Below, piece after piece: positions 8,507 to 16,864 of a stretch of DNA of 64,000 nucleotides. The notes under the pieces were generated by a model. It was given only the letters and a program-made list of their open reading frames with translations, was not told the DNA's origin and did no database searches. Source of the stretch: an uncultured Clostridia bacterium (GTDB taxonomy: Bacteria > Bacillota > Clostridia > Peptostreptococcales > Anaerovoracaceae); contig CALIBC010000178.1 in NCBI GenBank assembly GCA_938045615.1, positions 1 to 64,000 of the forward strand, written 5' to 3'. The first letter of the stretch is position 1; every line of letters starts with the position of its first letter. The translations under genes and the position numbers were made by a program.

Positions 8507-9880
8507 TCAATCAGGCATATACTTCGCAAGCAGATCATCGTCGATCCTCTTGAGTTCACTCTTTGGAAGAAGTTTGAGAAGTTCCCAGCCTATGCCGAGG
8601 GTTTCTTCGATACTTCTGTCGGTTTCAAATCCCTGTGACACGTATCTGCTCTCAAATTCGCGGCTGAATTTCGCATACATCAGATCAACCTCCGTAAGAG
8701 CCGCTTCGCCCAGTATCGTCATGAGTTCTAAACAACTTTTGCCACGCGAGTACGCCGCAAACAGCTGATTCATCGTATCCGCATGGTCTTCCCTGGTCTT
8801 GCCTTCGCCGATACCCTTGTCCTTGAGTCTTGATAATGACGGCAGAACGTCGACCGGAGGCTGCACCCCCTTATTGTCAAGTTCCCTTGAAAGTATGATC
8901 TGCCCTTCCGTTATATATCCGGTCAGATCCGGTATCGGATGCGTGATATCATCTTCCGGCATGGTCAAAATCGGTATCATCGTAATGGAACCGGTGCTGT
9001 CCTTCTTACGCCCCGCTCTCTCATACATGGTTGCAAGATCCGTATACAGATATCCCGGATAACCGCGGCGACCCGGCACCTCCTTGCGTGCCGCAGACAC
9101 CTCACGCAGGGCTTCCGCATAGTTGGTTATATCTGTCATTATGACCAGAACGTGCATGTTCAGATCAAATGCCAGATATTCGGCTGCCGTAAGAGCCATA
9201 CGCGGCGTGGCTATGCGCTCAACCGCAGGGTCGTTTGCCAGATTCATAAACATAACGGTTCTATCTATCGCACCCGTTCTTCTAAAATCCGAGGCAAAGA
9301 AATCCGCTTCCTCATAGGTTATGCCTATAGCCGCAAATACCACGGCAAAGTTTCCCGCATCATCGCCCAAAACCTTGGATTGACGTGCAATCTGCGCTGC
9401 CAGGTTCGCATGTGGCATGCCACTTCCCGAAAAGATAGGGAGCTTCTGACCTCTGACCAGCGTATTCAGTCCATCTATTGCCGATACACCTGTCTGAATG
9501 AATTCAGCCGGATAATCCCGCGCGGAAGGATTCATCGGAAGTCCGTTGATATTCAGCTTCTTTTCCGGTATTATGTCGGGTCCTCCGTCCTTCGGGTGTC
9601 CCATTCCGTCGAACACACGTCCCATGATTTCCGGTGAAACGGCAAATTCGGTACCCTTGCCTGTGAACTTGACCGTACTTTCTTTAAGATTTATACCCGC
9701 GGCGCTTTCAAACAACTGAACGGTCGCATCCCCGCCATTTATCTCAAGCACTTTGCATAGCCTCTTTTCGCCGTTTGGCAGAACAATCTCACCAAGTTCA
9801 TCATACGTCACACCCTCGACGTCCTGAACCATCATGAGAGGTCCTGCTACTTCCGAGATGGTCTTGTATTCTTTAATCAT
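8507..9880 (-). CDS. atpB: V-type ATP synthase subunit B (non-catalytic)
   Basis: This protein of about 457 residues belongs to the RecA-like rotary ATPase family but carries GSGMPHANLAAQI where catalytic subunits have a P-loop, as expected for the regulatory B subunit. Further hallmarks are the MNLANDPAVERI and YLYTDLATMYERAGR blocks. Together with subunit A it forms the hexameric head. The ATG at 9880 is preferred because GGGGG lies at suitable spacing; an ATG three codons earlier sits directly on that site. The start overlaps the end of atpA by 8 bases. Confidence 0.95.
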   Translation of the reverse strand: MIKEYKTISEVAGPLMMVQDVEGVTYDELGEIVLPNGEKRLCKVLEINGGDATVQLFESAAGINLKESTVKFTGKGTEFAVSPEIMGRVFDGMGHPKDGGPDIIPEKKLNINGLPMNPSARDYPAEFIQTGVSAIDGLNTLVRGQKLPIFSGSGMPHANLAAQIARQSKVLGDDAGNFAVVFAAIGITYEEADFFASDFRRTGAIDRTVMFMNLANDPAVERIATPRMALTAAEYLAFDLNMHVLVIMTDITNYAEALREVSAARKEVPGRRGYPGYLYTDLATMYERAGRKKDSTGSITMIPILTMPEDDITHPIPDLTGYITEGQIILSRELDNKGVQPPVDVLPSLSRLKDKGIGEGKTREDHADTMNQLFAAYSRGKSCLELMTILGEAALTEVDLMYAKFSREFESRYVSQGFETDRSIEETLGIGWELLKLLPKSELKRIDDDLLAKYMPD

Positions 9881-11654
9881 CCTCTTCATCCCCCTTACCG
9901 GCCAATTCCGAGATTTCTTTTTTCATTTCAGCCATTATTTCTTCAAACAAATCATCTATCTGCCCTTCTTCTGTGTACTTGAATCTCCCTATTCGCTCCC
10001 TTACTGGGATTTCAACGATTTCAGCAAAAGGCGCGCCCTTTGAAACTGCCTCTTTTGAGCGATCATAGTATTCCAATATCAGCCTCAACAACTTATACTG
10101 TTTGTTCATGGATGAATACGTGTCCACATCATGGAAAGCATTCTGGTGAAGATAATCCTCTCTTATGGACTTGCATGCCTCAAGCTTTATCCTGTCGTCA
10201 AATGAGAGAGCATCAACACCGACAAGCTGAACGATCTCATTGAGTTCCGCTTCCTCCTGCAAAAGTCTGAGCGCCTTTGTCCTGAGCGCAGGAAAAGCCT
10301 TGTCAACGTTGTGGGCATACCACAGGTTGAGACGATCCACATACAGCGAATAGCTGGAAAGCCAGTTGATTGCGGGGAAATGTCTAGCATGCGCAAGACT
10401 CGCATCAAGTGACCAAAATACCTTGACTATCCTGAGAGTGGCCTGCGACACAGGTTCTGAAATATCACCACCGGGAGGAGATACGGCTCCTATAGCGGAA
10501 AGCGCTCCTTTTCTGCCTTCTTTGCCCAAAGAAATCACATTGCCCGCACGTTCATAGAACTGGGCAAGACGAGATGCAAGATAGGCTGGATAGCCTTCTT
10601 CACCCGGCATTTCCTCAAGACGACCCGACATCTCTCTAAGCGCCTCGGCCCATCTTGATGTGGAATCGGCCATGAGTGCAACGGAATAACCCATATCTCG
10701 GAAGTACTCCGCTATTGTTATGCCCGTGTATATCGACGCCTCCCTGGCCGCTACCGGCATGTCGGAGGTATTCGCAATCAAAACCGTTCTCTTCATCAGC
10801 GACTCTCCGCTTCGCGGATCCTTAAGCTCCGGAAATTCACGAAGCACGTCCGTCATTTCATTTCCGCGCTCCCCACAGCCAATGTAAACAACTATATCGG
10901 CATCGGCCCACTTCGCAAGCTGATGTTGAACGACGGTCTTTCCCGAACCGAAAGGCCCCGGCACCGCCGCAACACCTCCCTTTGCGATCGGAAACATCGT
11001 GTCTATTACGCGTTGCCCCGTCAGAAGCGGCATATCGGGCACAAGTTTTTCCTTATACGGTCTGCCCACACGAACAGGCCACTTCTGCATCATTGATATC
11101 TCGGACACCGAGCCATCCTCATTTTGTACTTCGCATACCGTTTCTTCGACAGTGAAGTCCCCCGACTTTATGCTTTTCACGATACCCTTGACATTGTGCG
11201 GAATCATGATCTTCTGTTCCACTATCACCGTCTCGCTAACCGTTCCGATTATATCTCCGGTTTGGACTTCATCCCCCGTCTTCACCGTCGGAACAAACGT
11301 CCACTTCTTCTCCCGGTCAAGCGCAGGCACCTGTATGCCTCTCTCTATATTCGAACCTTGCTGCCTATACATGACCTCCAGCGGTCTTTGTATCCCGTCA
11401 TAAATATTTTCTATAAGCCCCGGCCCAAGTTCAACCGAAAGTTGCGCTCCTGTACTTACCACGGGAGCTCCCGGCCCAAGCCCCGCCGTTTCCTCATAGA
11501 CCTGTATGGAGGCTCTGTCACCTCTCATTTCAATTATTTCTCCGATCAGTCCAAGATCACCGACGCGAACTACGTCGAACATATCGGCATTTTCCATGCC
11601 GGAAGCCATCACAAGCGGTCCCGACACCTTTACGACTCTTCCCTGATTCATCAT
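9873..11654 (-). CDS. atpA: V-type ATP synthase subunit A (catalytic)
   Basis: This 593-residue catalytic subunit has the Walker A motif GPFGSGKTVVQ (about residues 230-240), the GERGNEM block, MADSTSRWAEALRE, and the extra 'non-homologous' region near residues 110-200 that distinguishes V/A-type A subunits from F-type beta. It hydrolyses or makes ATP at its interface with B. It overlaps its neighbours atpF (4 bases) and atpB (8 bases), so the genes are tightly coupled. Confidence 0.96.
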   Translation of the reverse strand: MMNQGRVVKVSGPLVMASGMENADMFDVVRVGDLGLIGEIIEMRGDRASIQVYEETAGLGPGAPVVSTGAQLSVELGPGLIENIYDGIQRPLEVMYRQQGSNIERGIQVPALDREKKWTFVPTVKTGDEVQTGDIIGTVSETVIVEQKIMIPHNVKGIVKSIKSGDFTVEETVCEVQNEDGSVSEISMMQKWPVRVGRPYKEKLVPDMPLLTGQRVIDTMFPIAKGGVAAVPGPFGSGKTVVQHQLAKWADADIVVYIGCGERGNEMTDVLREFPELKDPRSGESLMKRTVLIANTSDMPVAAREASIYTGITIAEYFRDMGYSVALMADSTSRWAEALREMSGRLEEMPGEEGYPAYLASRLAQFYERAGNVISLGKEGRKGALSAIGAVSPPGGDISEPVSQATLRIVKVFWSLDASLAHARHFPAINWLSSYSLYVDRLNLWYAHNVDKAFPALRTKALRLLQEEAELNEIVQLVGVDALSFDDRIKLEACKSIREDYLHQNAFHDVDTYSSMNKQYKLLRLILEYYDRSKEAVSKGAPFAEIVEIPVRERIGRFKYTEEGQIDDLFEEIMAEMKKEISELAGKGDEEDD

Positions 11655-11974
11655 TTATCACCTCCGAACAGTATATCTGCCCCAACCGCTTTTTCCACGG
11701 CTTTCTTTACGTTTATAAGCCCCGATCCCGACGGGCCGTCTCTGCTTGGTATGGGTATCACAGCCGGCAGTTTTCTCTCAACATATTTATCGATCTCTTT
11801 CTCCAGTTTTACTGCCAGCTCCTCGGTAATATATATAATCGCATATTCCCCCTCTGCCCATTCGCGCAGAATCCTGCCTGCTTCGGCCGCTTCTGTCGTA
11901 GTGTATATGTCAAGACCCACGCTTTTGAATCCAAGCACGGAATCTCTGTCTCCTATTACCCCGATCTTATACAT
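11651..11974 (-). CDS. atpF: V-type ATP synthase subunit F
   Basis: This 107-residue protein has the Rossmann-like start YKIGVIGDRDSVLGFKSVG typical of the V/A-type F (NtpG-like) subunit, which binds the central stalk. YIIYITEELA matches the second conserved strand-helix. The C-terminal helix (KKAVEKAVGADIL) would lie along the A-B interface. GAGGG precedes the ATG. It overlaps both atpC and atpA. Confidence 0.93.
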   Translation of the reverse strand: MYKIGVIGDRDSVLGFKSVGLDIYTTTEAAEAGRILREWAEGEYAIIYITEELAVKLEKEIDKYVERKLPAVIPIPSRDGPSGSGLINVKKAVEKAVGADILFGGDK

Positions 11975-12974
11975 ACGGTTCCCTCAATCTTTCCTCAATA
12001 TTATCCGGGCTTTCGCCTGCCAGCATTCCCATCAATATGATCCTTATATTGTCAAGTTCAACCTCTTTGCCTATCCAATACCCTGCGATCGGAACTATGC
12101 CGAAGGAAAGATATTTGGCTTTCTTGTTGTATTCCATAAGAGAATCTTCAAGCATTTTCTCATACAGCGTGAAGCTTCCCTTTTCCTTGATTTGAGCCCC
12201 ACCCTCGGCCATTACGGCGGACAGACCGTACGGCGCAAGTTTTTCCGCAACTTGGGTATAGTTTTCTTCCCAGCTGTCTATGTAGAAATCTCTGCCTATA
12301 TTTCCATCCGGCAAATAGACTTTGTCGAAAAACGACCACGCTTTTCCCATCTCGCGCAATCTCGCAAACACTTTCAAATTCAAAAGATCTATCTGGTGCC
12401 TGACAAATCCGATCAAAAAGTCTTCCCCGCTCTCTTCGGCGGCCTGCAACATATCCTTGTAGCACGCCTTGTCCATGATTATATCTATCTCTTGAGGATC
12501 CCTGCTTCTACTGTAAAGATCTATGGCCTCTATGACCGCATGTTTCATATTGACAGGCATGAATTCATAATTTCTGTCACGTATCATGGCCATCATCCTG
12601 CGAAAGTCTATGTCTCCGGTAGTCATCAGCAGATTGTCGTCCGGTATTATTCCCAGAATTTCCGACTTAAGGCATACTTTGACATTATGGTAATCATAAG
12701 GATACAGATAAAGCGCAAGCTCCGACCTTTCCGGCAAAGTATTGTATATCATTTGGAAGAGTTTTACCTGCTCCCGTCTGATAAAAGCCTCTATGTTCAG
12801 CATTCTTACCTCAGGGGATTCTCCGTATCCGAAGTCACGAAGCAGAGACTCCGCACTGTCAAAATCCGGACAGTTGGCAAGCCTTATAAGGTCGCTTTTT
12901 TTCATAAGATCCTTCATGTAACTGCAAATGTAGGCATCGGCAAAAATATATTCGTTTTCATTTCTTCTTGCCAT
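11967..12974 (-). CDS. atpC: V-type ATP synthase subunit C (d-type)
   Basis: This 335-residue protein resembles the V/A-type C subunit (the yeast d subunit counterpart), the funnel that couples the rotor ring to the central stalk. Features include the N-terminal three-helix repeat and the C-terminal DNIRIILMGMLAGESPDNIEERLREPYV block. GGGAG lies before the ATG. It overlaps atpF by 8 bases. Sequence conservation in this family is low, so position in the operon adds weight. Confidence 0.9.
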   Translation of the reverse strand: MARRNENEYIFADAYICSYMKDLMKKSDLIRLANCPDFDSAESLLRDFGYGESPEVRMLNIEAFIRREQVKLFQMIYNTLPERSELALYLYPYDYHNVKVCLKSEILGIIPDDNLLMTTGDIDFRRMMAMIRDRNYEFMPVNMKHAVIEAIDLYSRSRDPQEIDIIMDKACYKDMLQAAEESGEDFLIGFVRHQIDLLNLKVFARLREMGKAWSFFDKVYLPDGNIGRDFYIDSWEENYTQVAEKLAPYGLSAVMAEGGAQIKEKGSFTLYEKMLEDSLMEYNKKAKYLSFGIVPIAGYWIGKEVELDNIRIILMGMLAGESPDNIEERLREPYV

Positions 12975-12985
12975 GTAAAATCTCC

Positions 12986-13570
12986 CTATTCCTCAAAGAG
13001 CATCGCCGCAACCTCAGAGGTCAACTCATTGTACTTTTCTTCCAAGAGGGTCTCCAGACTCCCGTTGACGTACACCGAACCGCTCTTAAGCAGCAGCCCG
13101 CCCTTTATCTTTGCTTTTTCCGCGGAAACGGTAAATTCACCGCCCGGAATCTCCTTGTTCAACTTCTCCGCAAGGTCATTTCCCAGCTTCTCCGAATCCG
13201 CCTTGTTCATAACCAGTTCTCCGGAATCACTGCCGCTTTCTCTGACGATATCGACAAGAAAATCCATGTATCGCTCCTTGTCCATATCCAAAATCCTCGC
13301 CGCCGCAGCGTCAAAGCACTCATTGATAAGCTTCTGTTTGGCCTCCAGCAATATTTTTTTGCCGTCGATCTCCGCCACGGAAACGCTGCGTCTTACTATT
13401 TTATTCTTTTCCGCAAGACTTTCTTTCTCAGCCGCACCGATTGTGTCCTGCGCCCTCTTCTGCGCTTCACTCAAAAGCTTTTGGCAATTCCTCTCGGACT
13501 CTTTGAGCAGACTTTCAGCAGCATTTTCAGCCTCGCTGATTATTTTCGATGTAATCTTTTCTACACCCAT
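12986..13570 (-). CDS. atpE: V-type ATP synthase subunit E (peripheral stalk)
   Basis: This protein of about 194 residues has a long charged N-terminal helix (about residues 1-85, rich in Glu, Lys, Ala) and a small C-terminal globular domain ending in EEKYNELTSEVAAMLF, as in peripheral-stalk E subunits. The ATG at 13570 is chosen because GGAAG lies seven bases upstream; an upstream TTG at 13585 sits before that site. It lies 11 bases before atpC. Confidence 0.92.
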   Translation of the reverse strand: MGVEKITSKIISEAENAAESLLKESERNCQKLLSEAQKRAQDTIGAAEKESLAEKNKIVRRSVSVAEIDGKKILLEAKQKLINECFDAAAARILDMDKERYMDFLVDIVRESGSDSGELVMNKADSEKLGNDLAEKLNKEIPGGEFTVSAEKAKIKGGLLLKSGSVYVNGSLETLLEEKYNELTSEVAAMLFEE

Positions 13571-13603
13571 TTCTTCACTTCCCAATTTATCGTTTCAAGT
13601 CGA

Positions 13604-14074
13604 TTAAATTCCGAGATTGAACAGCATCAAAATCGAAATCAGCAGACCGAATATTGCATACGTTTCGACCATAGCCGCATATATGATGCCCTTGGCCATC
13701 TGATCGGGTCTTTTACCCAACAGCATGATTCCGGCAGCCGCGGCCTTTCCCTGTGCGATACCGGACCATATCCCTATCAATCCGACGGGCAGCCCCGACG
13801 CCAATACGTACAGACCCTGTGCAACAGACAGATTTCCCAGACCACCTCCGAGAAGTCCTATTCTGATAAAAATGAGAAATGCCATCAACAAACCATAGAT
13901 GCCCTGCGTACCCGGCAAAGCCTGCAGTATCAAAGTCTTACCGAATTTCTTCGGATCCTCTGCAAGGACTCCCGCCGCAGCCTGTCCCGCAATTCCAACG
14001 CCCATTGCGCTTCCTATACCGGCAAGAGCCGCAACCGCTGCCCCCAGTAGGGCAAATACATTACCTGTAACCAT
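13604..14074 (-). CDS. atpK: V-type ATP synthase subunit K (rotor ring, Na+-type signature)
   Basis: This 156-residue proteolipid has four membrane helices made of two related hairpins, as in 16-kDa V-type K subunits. The ion-binding Glu is kept only in the second hairpin (MVETYAIFG, Glu137). Residues that form the Na+ site of Enterococcus hirae NtpK appear at matching places: Leu53, Thr56 and Gln57 in LPGTQG, Gln108 in GIAQGK, and Glu137. I infer Na+ rather than H+ coupling. CGGAGG precedes the ATG. About 150 AT-rich bases separate it from atpI. Confidence 0.94.
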   Translation of the reverse strand: MVTGNVFALLGAAVAALAGIGSAMGVGIAGQAAAGVLAEDPKKFGKTLILQALPGTQGIYGLLMAFLIFIRIGLLGGGLGNLSVAQGLYVLASGLPVGLIGIWSGIAQGKAAAAGIMLLGKRPDQMAKGIIYAAMVETYAIFGLLISILMLFNLGI

Positions 14075-14227
14075 TTTAAACCTCCGTTTTCAATCCACCG
14101 AAATCTATCTTCGTAACTTCTTAATATTCTCCGGTTTTCTTTTATTTTTTACCTTTCGTGTTATTGCTTATTTTTCCTGTTTTCCACCAAACTTTTATTC
14201 ATTTTCCGGCTATTCATATTCCGGTGA

Positions 14228-16192
14228 TCATTGATCCTCGGTCAACCTCACATAGCGTGTATCGTTTCTGAAAGGCGAGAACTCCTCCCCGCCGTCCTCA
14301 TAAAACTTACCGAAGAATTCTATGTACTGCAGCCTGCTGGAATGAACGAACGAACCGAGCGCATTGATTGCAAGATTGAACGTATGACCTATCAGCCCGA
14401 CGATTATCATCGCCACAAGTCCCACAACGCCGTTCCCTATCATTGCTCCGAGCAAGTTTACGACATTTGCGATCACTCCCGTCGCAAGCCCAAGAGCAAG
14501 AAGCCTGGCATATGACAGTATGTCAGATATGTAACCGGTCACGCCGTACAAGGATCCCAAGCCGCCTGTAACTTTTCCGATTCCTTTATTCTCTCTGCCT
14601 CCGGTAAACAAAATTACGACGCCGCCTGCGATACATACTATCCTTCCCACGGGCACAAGCCCTTGCGATATATTGCCGCCCGCAAGCCACATGCCGCCGC
14701 CGACTATCACCATGTACCATGAAAATACATCAAATACCGCATCTTTCAGTTTTCCTCTCTTTATCATCATGTACGCATTGATGCCCATGCCCACAAAGAG
14801 ATGCACCACGCCGAACAGAAGAGAGAAAATAAGTAGTCGTGTGGGATCTTCTATAGGATTGAACCATATTGCCCCCACATTGACCCTATGCCCGAAAACC
14901 GTCTGCGTAAACGCAGGTATGAAGTCGCCGAACCAGCCTCCGAACATTGCGCCCCAGAACACCGTCGCAACACCGCACAGAAAAAACATTCCTATCATCT
15001 TGCGGGTCATACCCTCTATATCGTATTTCTTCAAAATAAAGAAGCTCGCAATTGCAATTATCAGACCGTATCCGGCATCGCTCAACATTATACCGAAGAA
15101 CATCGCGTAAAAAATCGAAAATATGTCCGTGGGATCAAAGCCCCGGTAATCCGGAAGCGAATACATCTCCGTAATTGCGGAAAACGGTGTTCCGAACGTT
15201 GTGTTTCTGACAAGCACGGGGACTTCCTCATCCTCTTGCGGCTTGCGATACGCATACAGACATTCGTGGCGCTTCAGCACCTTTTCCAAATCCGCTTTAC
15301 TTTCAGCGGGCACCCATCCCTCAAGCTTAAACGTTTTTTCCGTCCTCAGGAAACTGCCCTTGATCTTCTCGCGATCTCTTTCCATTATGAGTCGGTCATG
15401 CATACACTCGATATCTTTTCTCATGTGAGCGCATTTTGCAATATCCGCCTCTAGATTTTTTATCGCTTTTCTTGCGTCTGAAATTTCCTTTTCAAGGCGT
15501 TTTCTGTTTTCTTTGACCGTACCTACATGATTTTCAAACGGTGCGGGAGTGTAACCCCATTGCTTCAGAAGCTTGATTATGTCATCGTGTTCATCTTTGA
15601 TATCCGCGACAAAAATATATATCATGTCTTTATCACGGTTTACGATTTCCAGATTCGCACTTTCACTGATCTTTGCCACGGCCTTTTCCACTTCGGGAAC
15701 ATTCACCGTTGCCGGCACCACTCCAAGTTCAAAACAGACATGCCGGGTTTGCCTGATTTGGAGCGGAAGATCATAAGCGATCCACGGTTCCATGCTCTTG
15801 AACTCCAGCTCCGCTTTATTCAGTTTCTCTCTGCGGTCGTGCAACCGCTTGTTCATTTTCATCACATGATTTACATTCTCAAGAATGGCATCCCTGTTTG
15901 AAAGTATTTCGCTAAATTCGGATTTTTTCATACTTCTACGGGTTATGAAAAGCGGTTGCTTTTCCTTTCCGTATCTGTAAAGCAGATCCAAAGCCACACC
16001 GAATCTTGCTATCCGGCTCTCAAGCCCGGAAACGATGTCTTCATCACCGTCGAGGCTTACGATTTGCCTTAGGCTTTCATCTTCCTTAAATTCCTCGGTC
16101 TGATCCGTGATCTCCACGATACCCAAGTCCATCAAATCCGCGAGCAAAGATTCTTTGACGTCATCAATTCCGATGACCGCCAGTTTTTCCAT
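14228..16192 (-). CDS. atpI: V-type ATP synthase subunit I (membrane stator)
   Basis: This protein of about 654 residues has a long cytoplasmic N-terminal half with coiled coils (about residues 90-330) and a C-terminal half with about seven or eight membrane helices. The C-terminal blocks ISDILSYARLLALGLATGVIA and FNLAINALGSFVHSSRLQYIEFFGKF are signatures of the V/A-type I (a) subunit and contain the conserved Arg that faces the rotor. The ATG at 16192 lies right after the stop of the G/H gene; an in-frame GTG at 16207 is possible. It joins the stator to the rotor ring. Confidence 0.94.
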   Translation of the reverse strand: MEKLAVIGIDDVKESLLADLMDLGIVEITDQTEEFKEDESLRQIVSLDGDEDIVSGLESRIARFGVALDLLYRYGKEKQPLFITRRSMKKSEFSEILSNRDAILENVNHVMKMNKRLHDRREKLNKAELEFKSMEPWIAYDLPLQIRQTRHVCFELGVVPATVNVPEVEKAVAKISESANLEIVNRDKDMIYIFVADIKDEHDDIIKLLKQWGYTPAPFENHVGTVKENRKRLEKEISDARKAIKNLEADIAKCAHMRKDIECMHDRLIMERDREKIKGSFLRTEKTFKLEGWVPAESKADLEKVLKRHECLYAYRKPQEDEEVPVLVRNTTFGTPFSAITEMYSLPDYRGFDPTDIFSIFYAMFFGIMLSDAGYGLIIAIASFFILKKYDIEGMTRKMIGMFFLCGVATVFWGAMFGGWFGDFIPAFTQTVFGHRVNVGAIWFNPIEDPTRLLIFSLLFGVVHLFVGMGINAYMMIKRGKLKDAVFDVFSWYMVIVGGGMWLAGGNISQGLVPVGRIVCIAGGVVILFTGGRENKGIGKVTGGLGSLYGVTGYISDILSYARLLALGLATGVIANVVNLLGAMIGNGVVGLVAMIIVGLIGHTFNLAINALGSFVHSSRLQYIEFFGKFYEDGGEEFSPFRNDTRYVRLTEDQ

Positions 16193-16193
16193 A

Positions 16194-16529
16194 CTAATTA
16201 TTGCCACAGACTTTCACTATCCTTTCCACTATGAACGCCACGGCTTTCTGCATATTTGGCTTTGCCTTTTCTGTGAGCCGTGCCGCCTCTTTTCGTGCCT
16301 GTTCTATGGAAGCGTCATAATTGCGACCGGATTCCTCCTCGCCAAGTTTGATTGCATTTTCGCGAATCTCGGCAGCTTTAGTCTCTGCCTGTTCTATCAA
16401 TCCCTCAGCTTCGGTTCGTGCTTCCTCGATATCCTTTCCGAACCTTGTTCTCGCATCTTTTCTGATCTTTTCAGCTTTATCTTCACATTCCTTGATCTTT
16501 GAGAGTTCTTCAACGAACATGGGACTCAC
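16194..16529 (-). CDS. V-type ATP synthase subunit G/H-like peripheral stalk protein
   Basis: This 111-residue, almost wholly charged helical protein (KIKECEDKAEKIRKDARTRF and onward) fits the G/H (NtpF) partner of subunit E in the peripheral stalk. It is the first gene of the operon, which follows the Enterococcus hirae order ntpFIKECGABD. An excellent AAGGAGGTGAG site precedes the ATG. A TATAAT at 16543-16548 lies too close to the start to be its promoter unless another site is used. Confidence 0.88.
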   Translation of the reverse strand: MSPMFVEELSKIKECEDKAEKIRKDARTRFGKDIEEARTEAEGLIEQAETKAAEIRENAIKLGEEESGRNYDASIEQARKEAARLTEKAKPNMQKAVAFIVERIVKVCGNN

Positions 16530-16864
16530 CTCCTTACAAAGGATTATACACCTTTTGCAAAATAGTTAACAGAATTTTTTGCCCCAAAATCTCCCATTCC
16601 GCAAGTATACAGTACACCGTCCACAGAATCGTATCTTTACCCCCGACTATACGTTCCCAAACAGGAAGTATTGTATACCACCTACCCGGATTCTTGCGAG
16701 CTGTGGTAAATGCTCTCGTGAAAAAGAGATGGCCATTTGACCACCTCTTTAATCCACTGTTTCGCGGCAGGAAATCCTTTGCTCCCACATAGAGCGCCAT
16801 GTTGAGGAAAAATCTCATTCCCAAGCGGCGTGCGAATATGCGAATATAAGTTTACCTGACTCTC
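16530..16864. other. Intergenic region between the V-ATPase operon and the Pip-like gene
   Basis: This 335-base gap holds the 5' region of the V-ATPase operon and a hairpin terminator for the transport operon that ends at 16865. A 96-codon open frame on the minus strand (16534-16824) has no ribosome site and no recognisable similarity; I do not accept it as a gene. Confidence 0.6.
16716..16750 (-). terminator. Rho-independent terminator of the MMPL/Pip-like operon
   Basis: On the minus strand AAAGAGGTGG (16750-16741) pairs with CCATCTCTTT (16732-16723), ten pairs with one G-U, loop of eight bases, followed by a run of T. It lies about 115 bases after the stop of the Pip-like gene. Confidence 0.75.

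Noticed and set aside
11124..13607. An 827-codon open frame on the plus strand opposite atpA, atpF, atpC and atpE
   Set aside because: It is antisense to four clear ATPase genes, has no ribosome site or family motifs, and its composition is that of a reverse frame.
16543..16548. TATAAT just before the first V-ATPase gene
   Set aside because: A start from this box would fall inside the ribosome site of the gene, and no -35 box stands 17 bases upstream.
16534..16824. A 96-codon frame on the minus strand between the Pip-like gene and the V-ATPase operon
   Set aside because: No ribosome site, no motif, overlaps a terminator hairpin and the ATPase 5' region.
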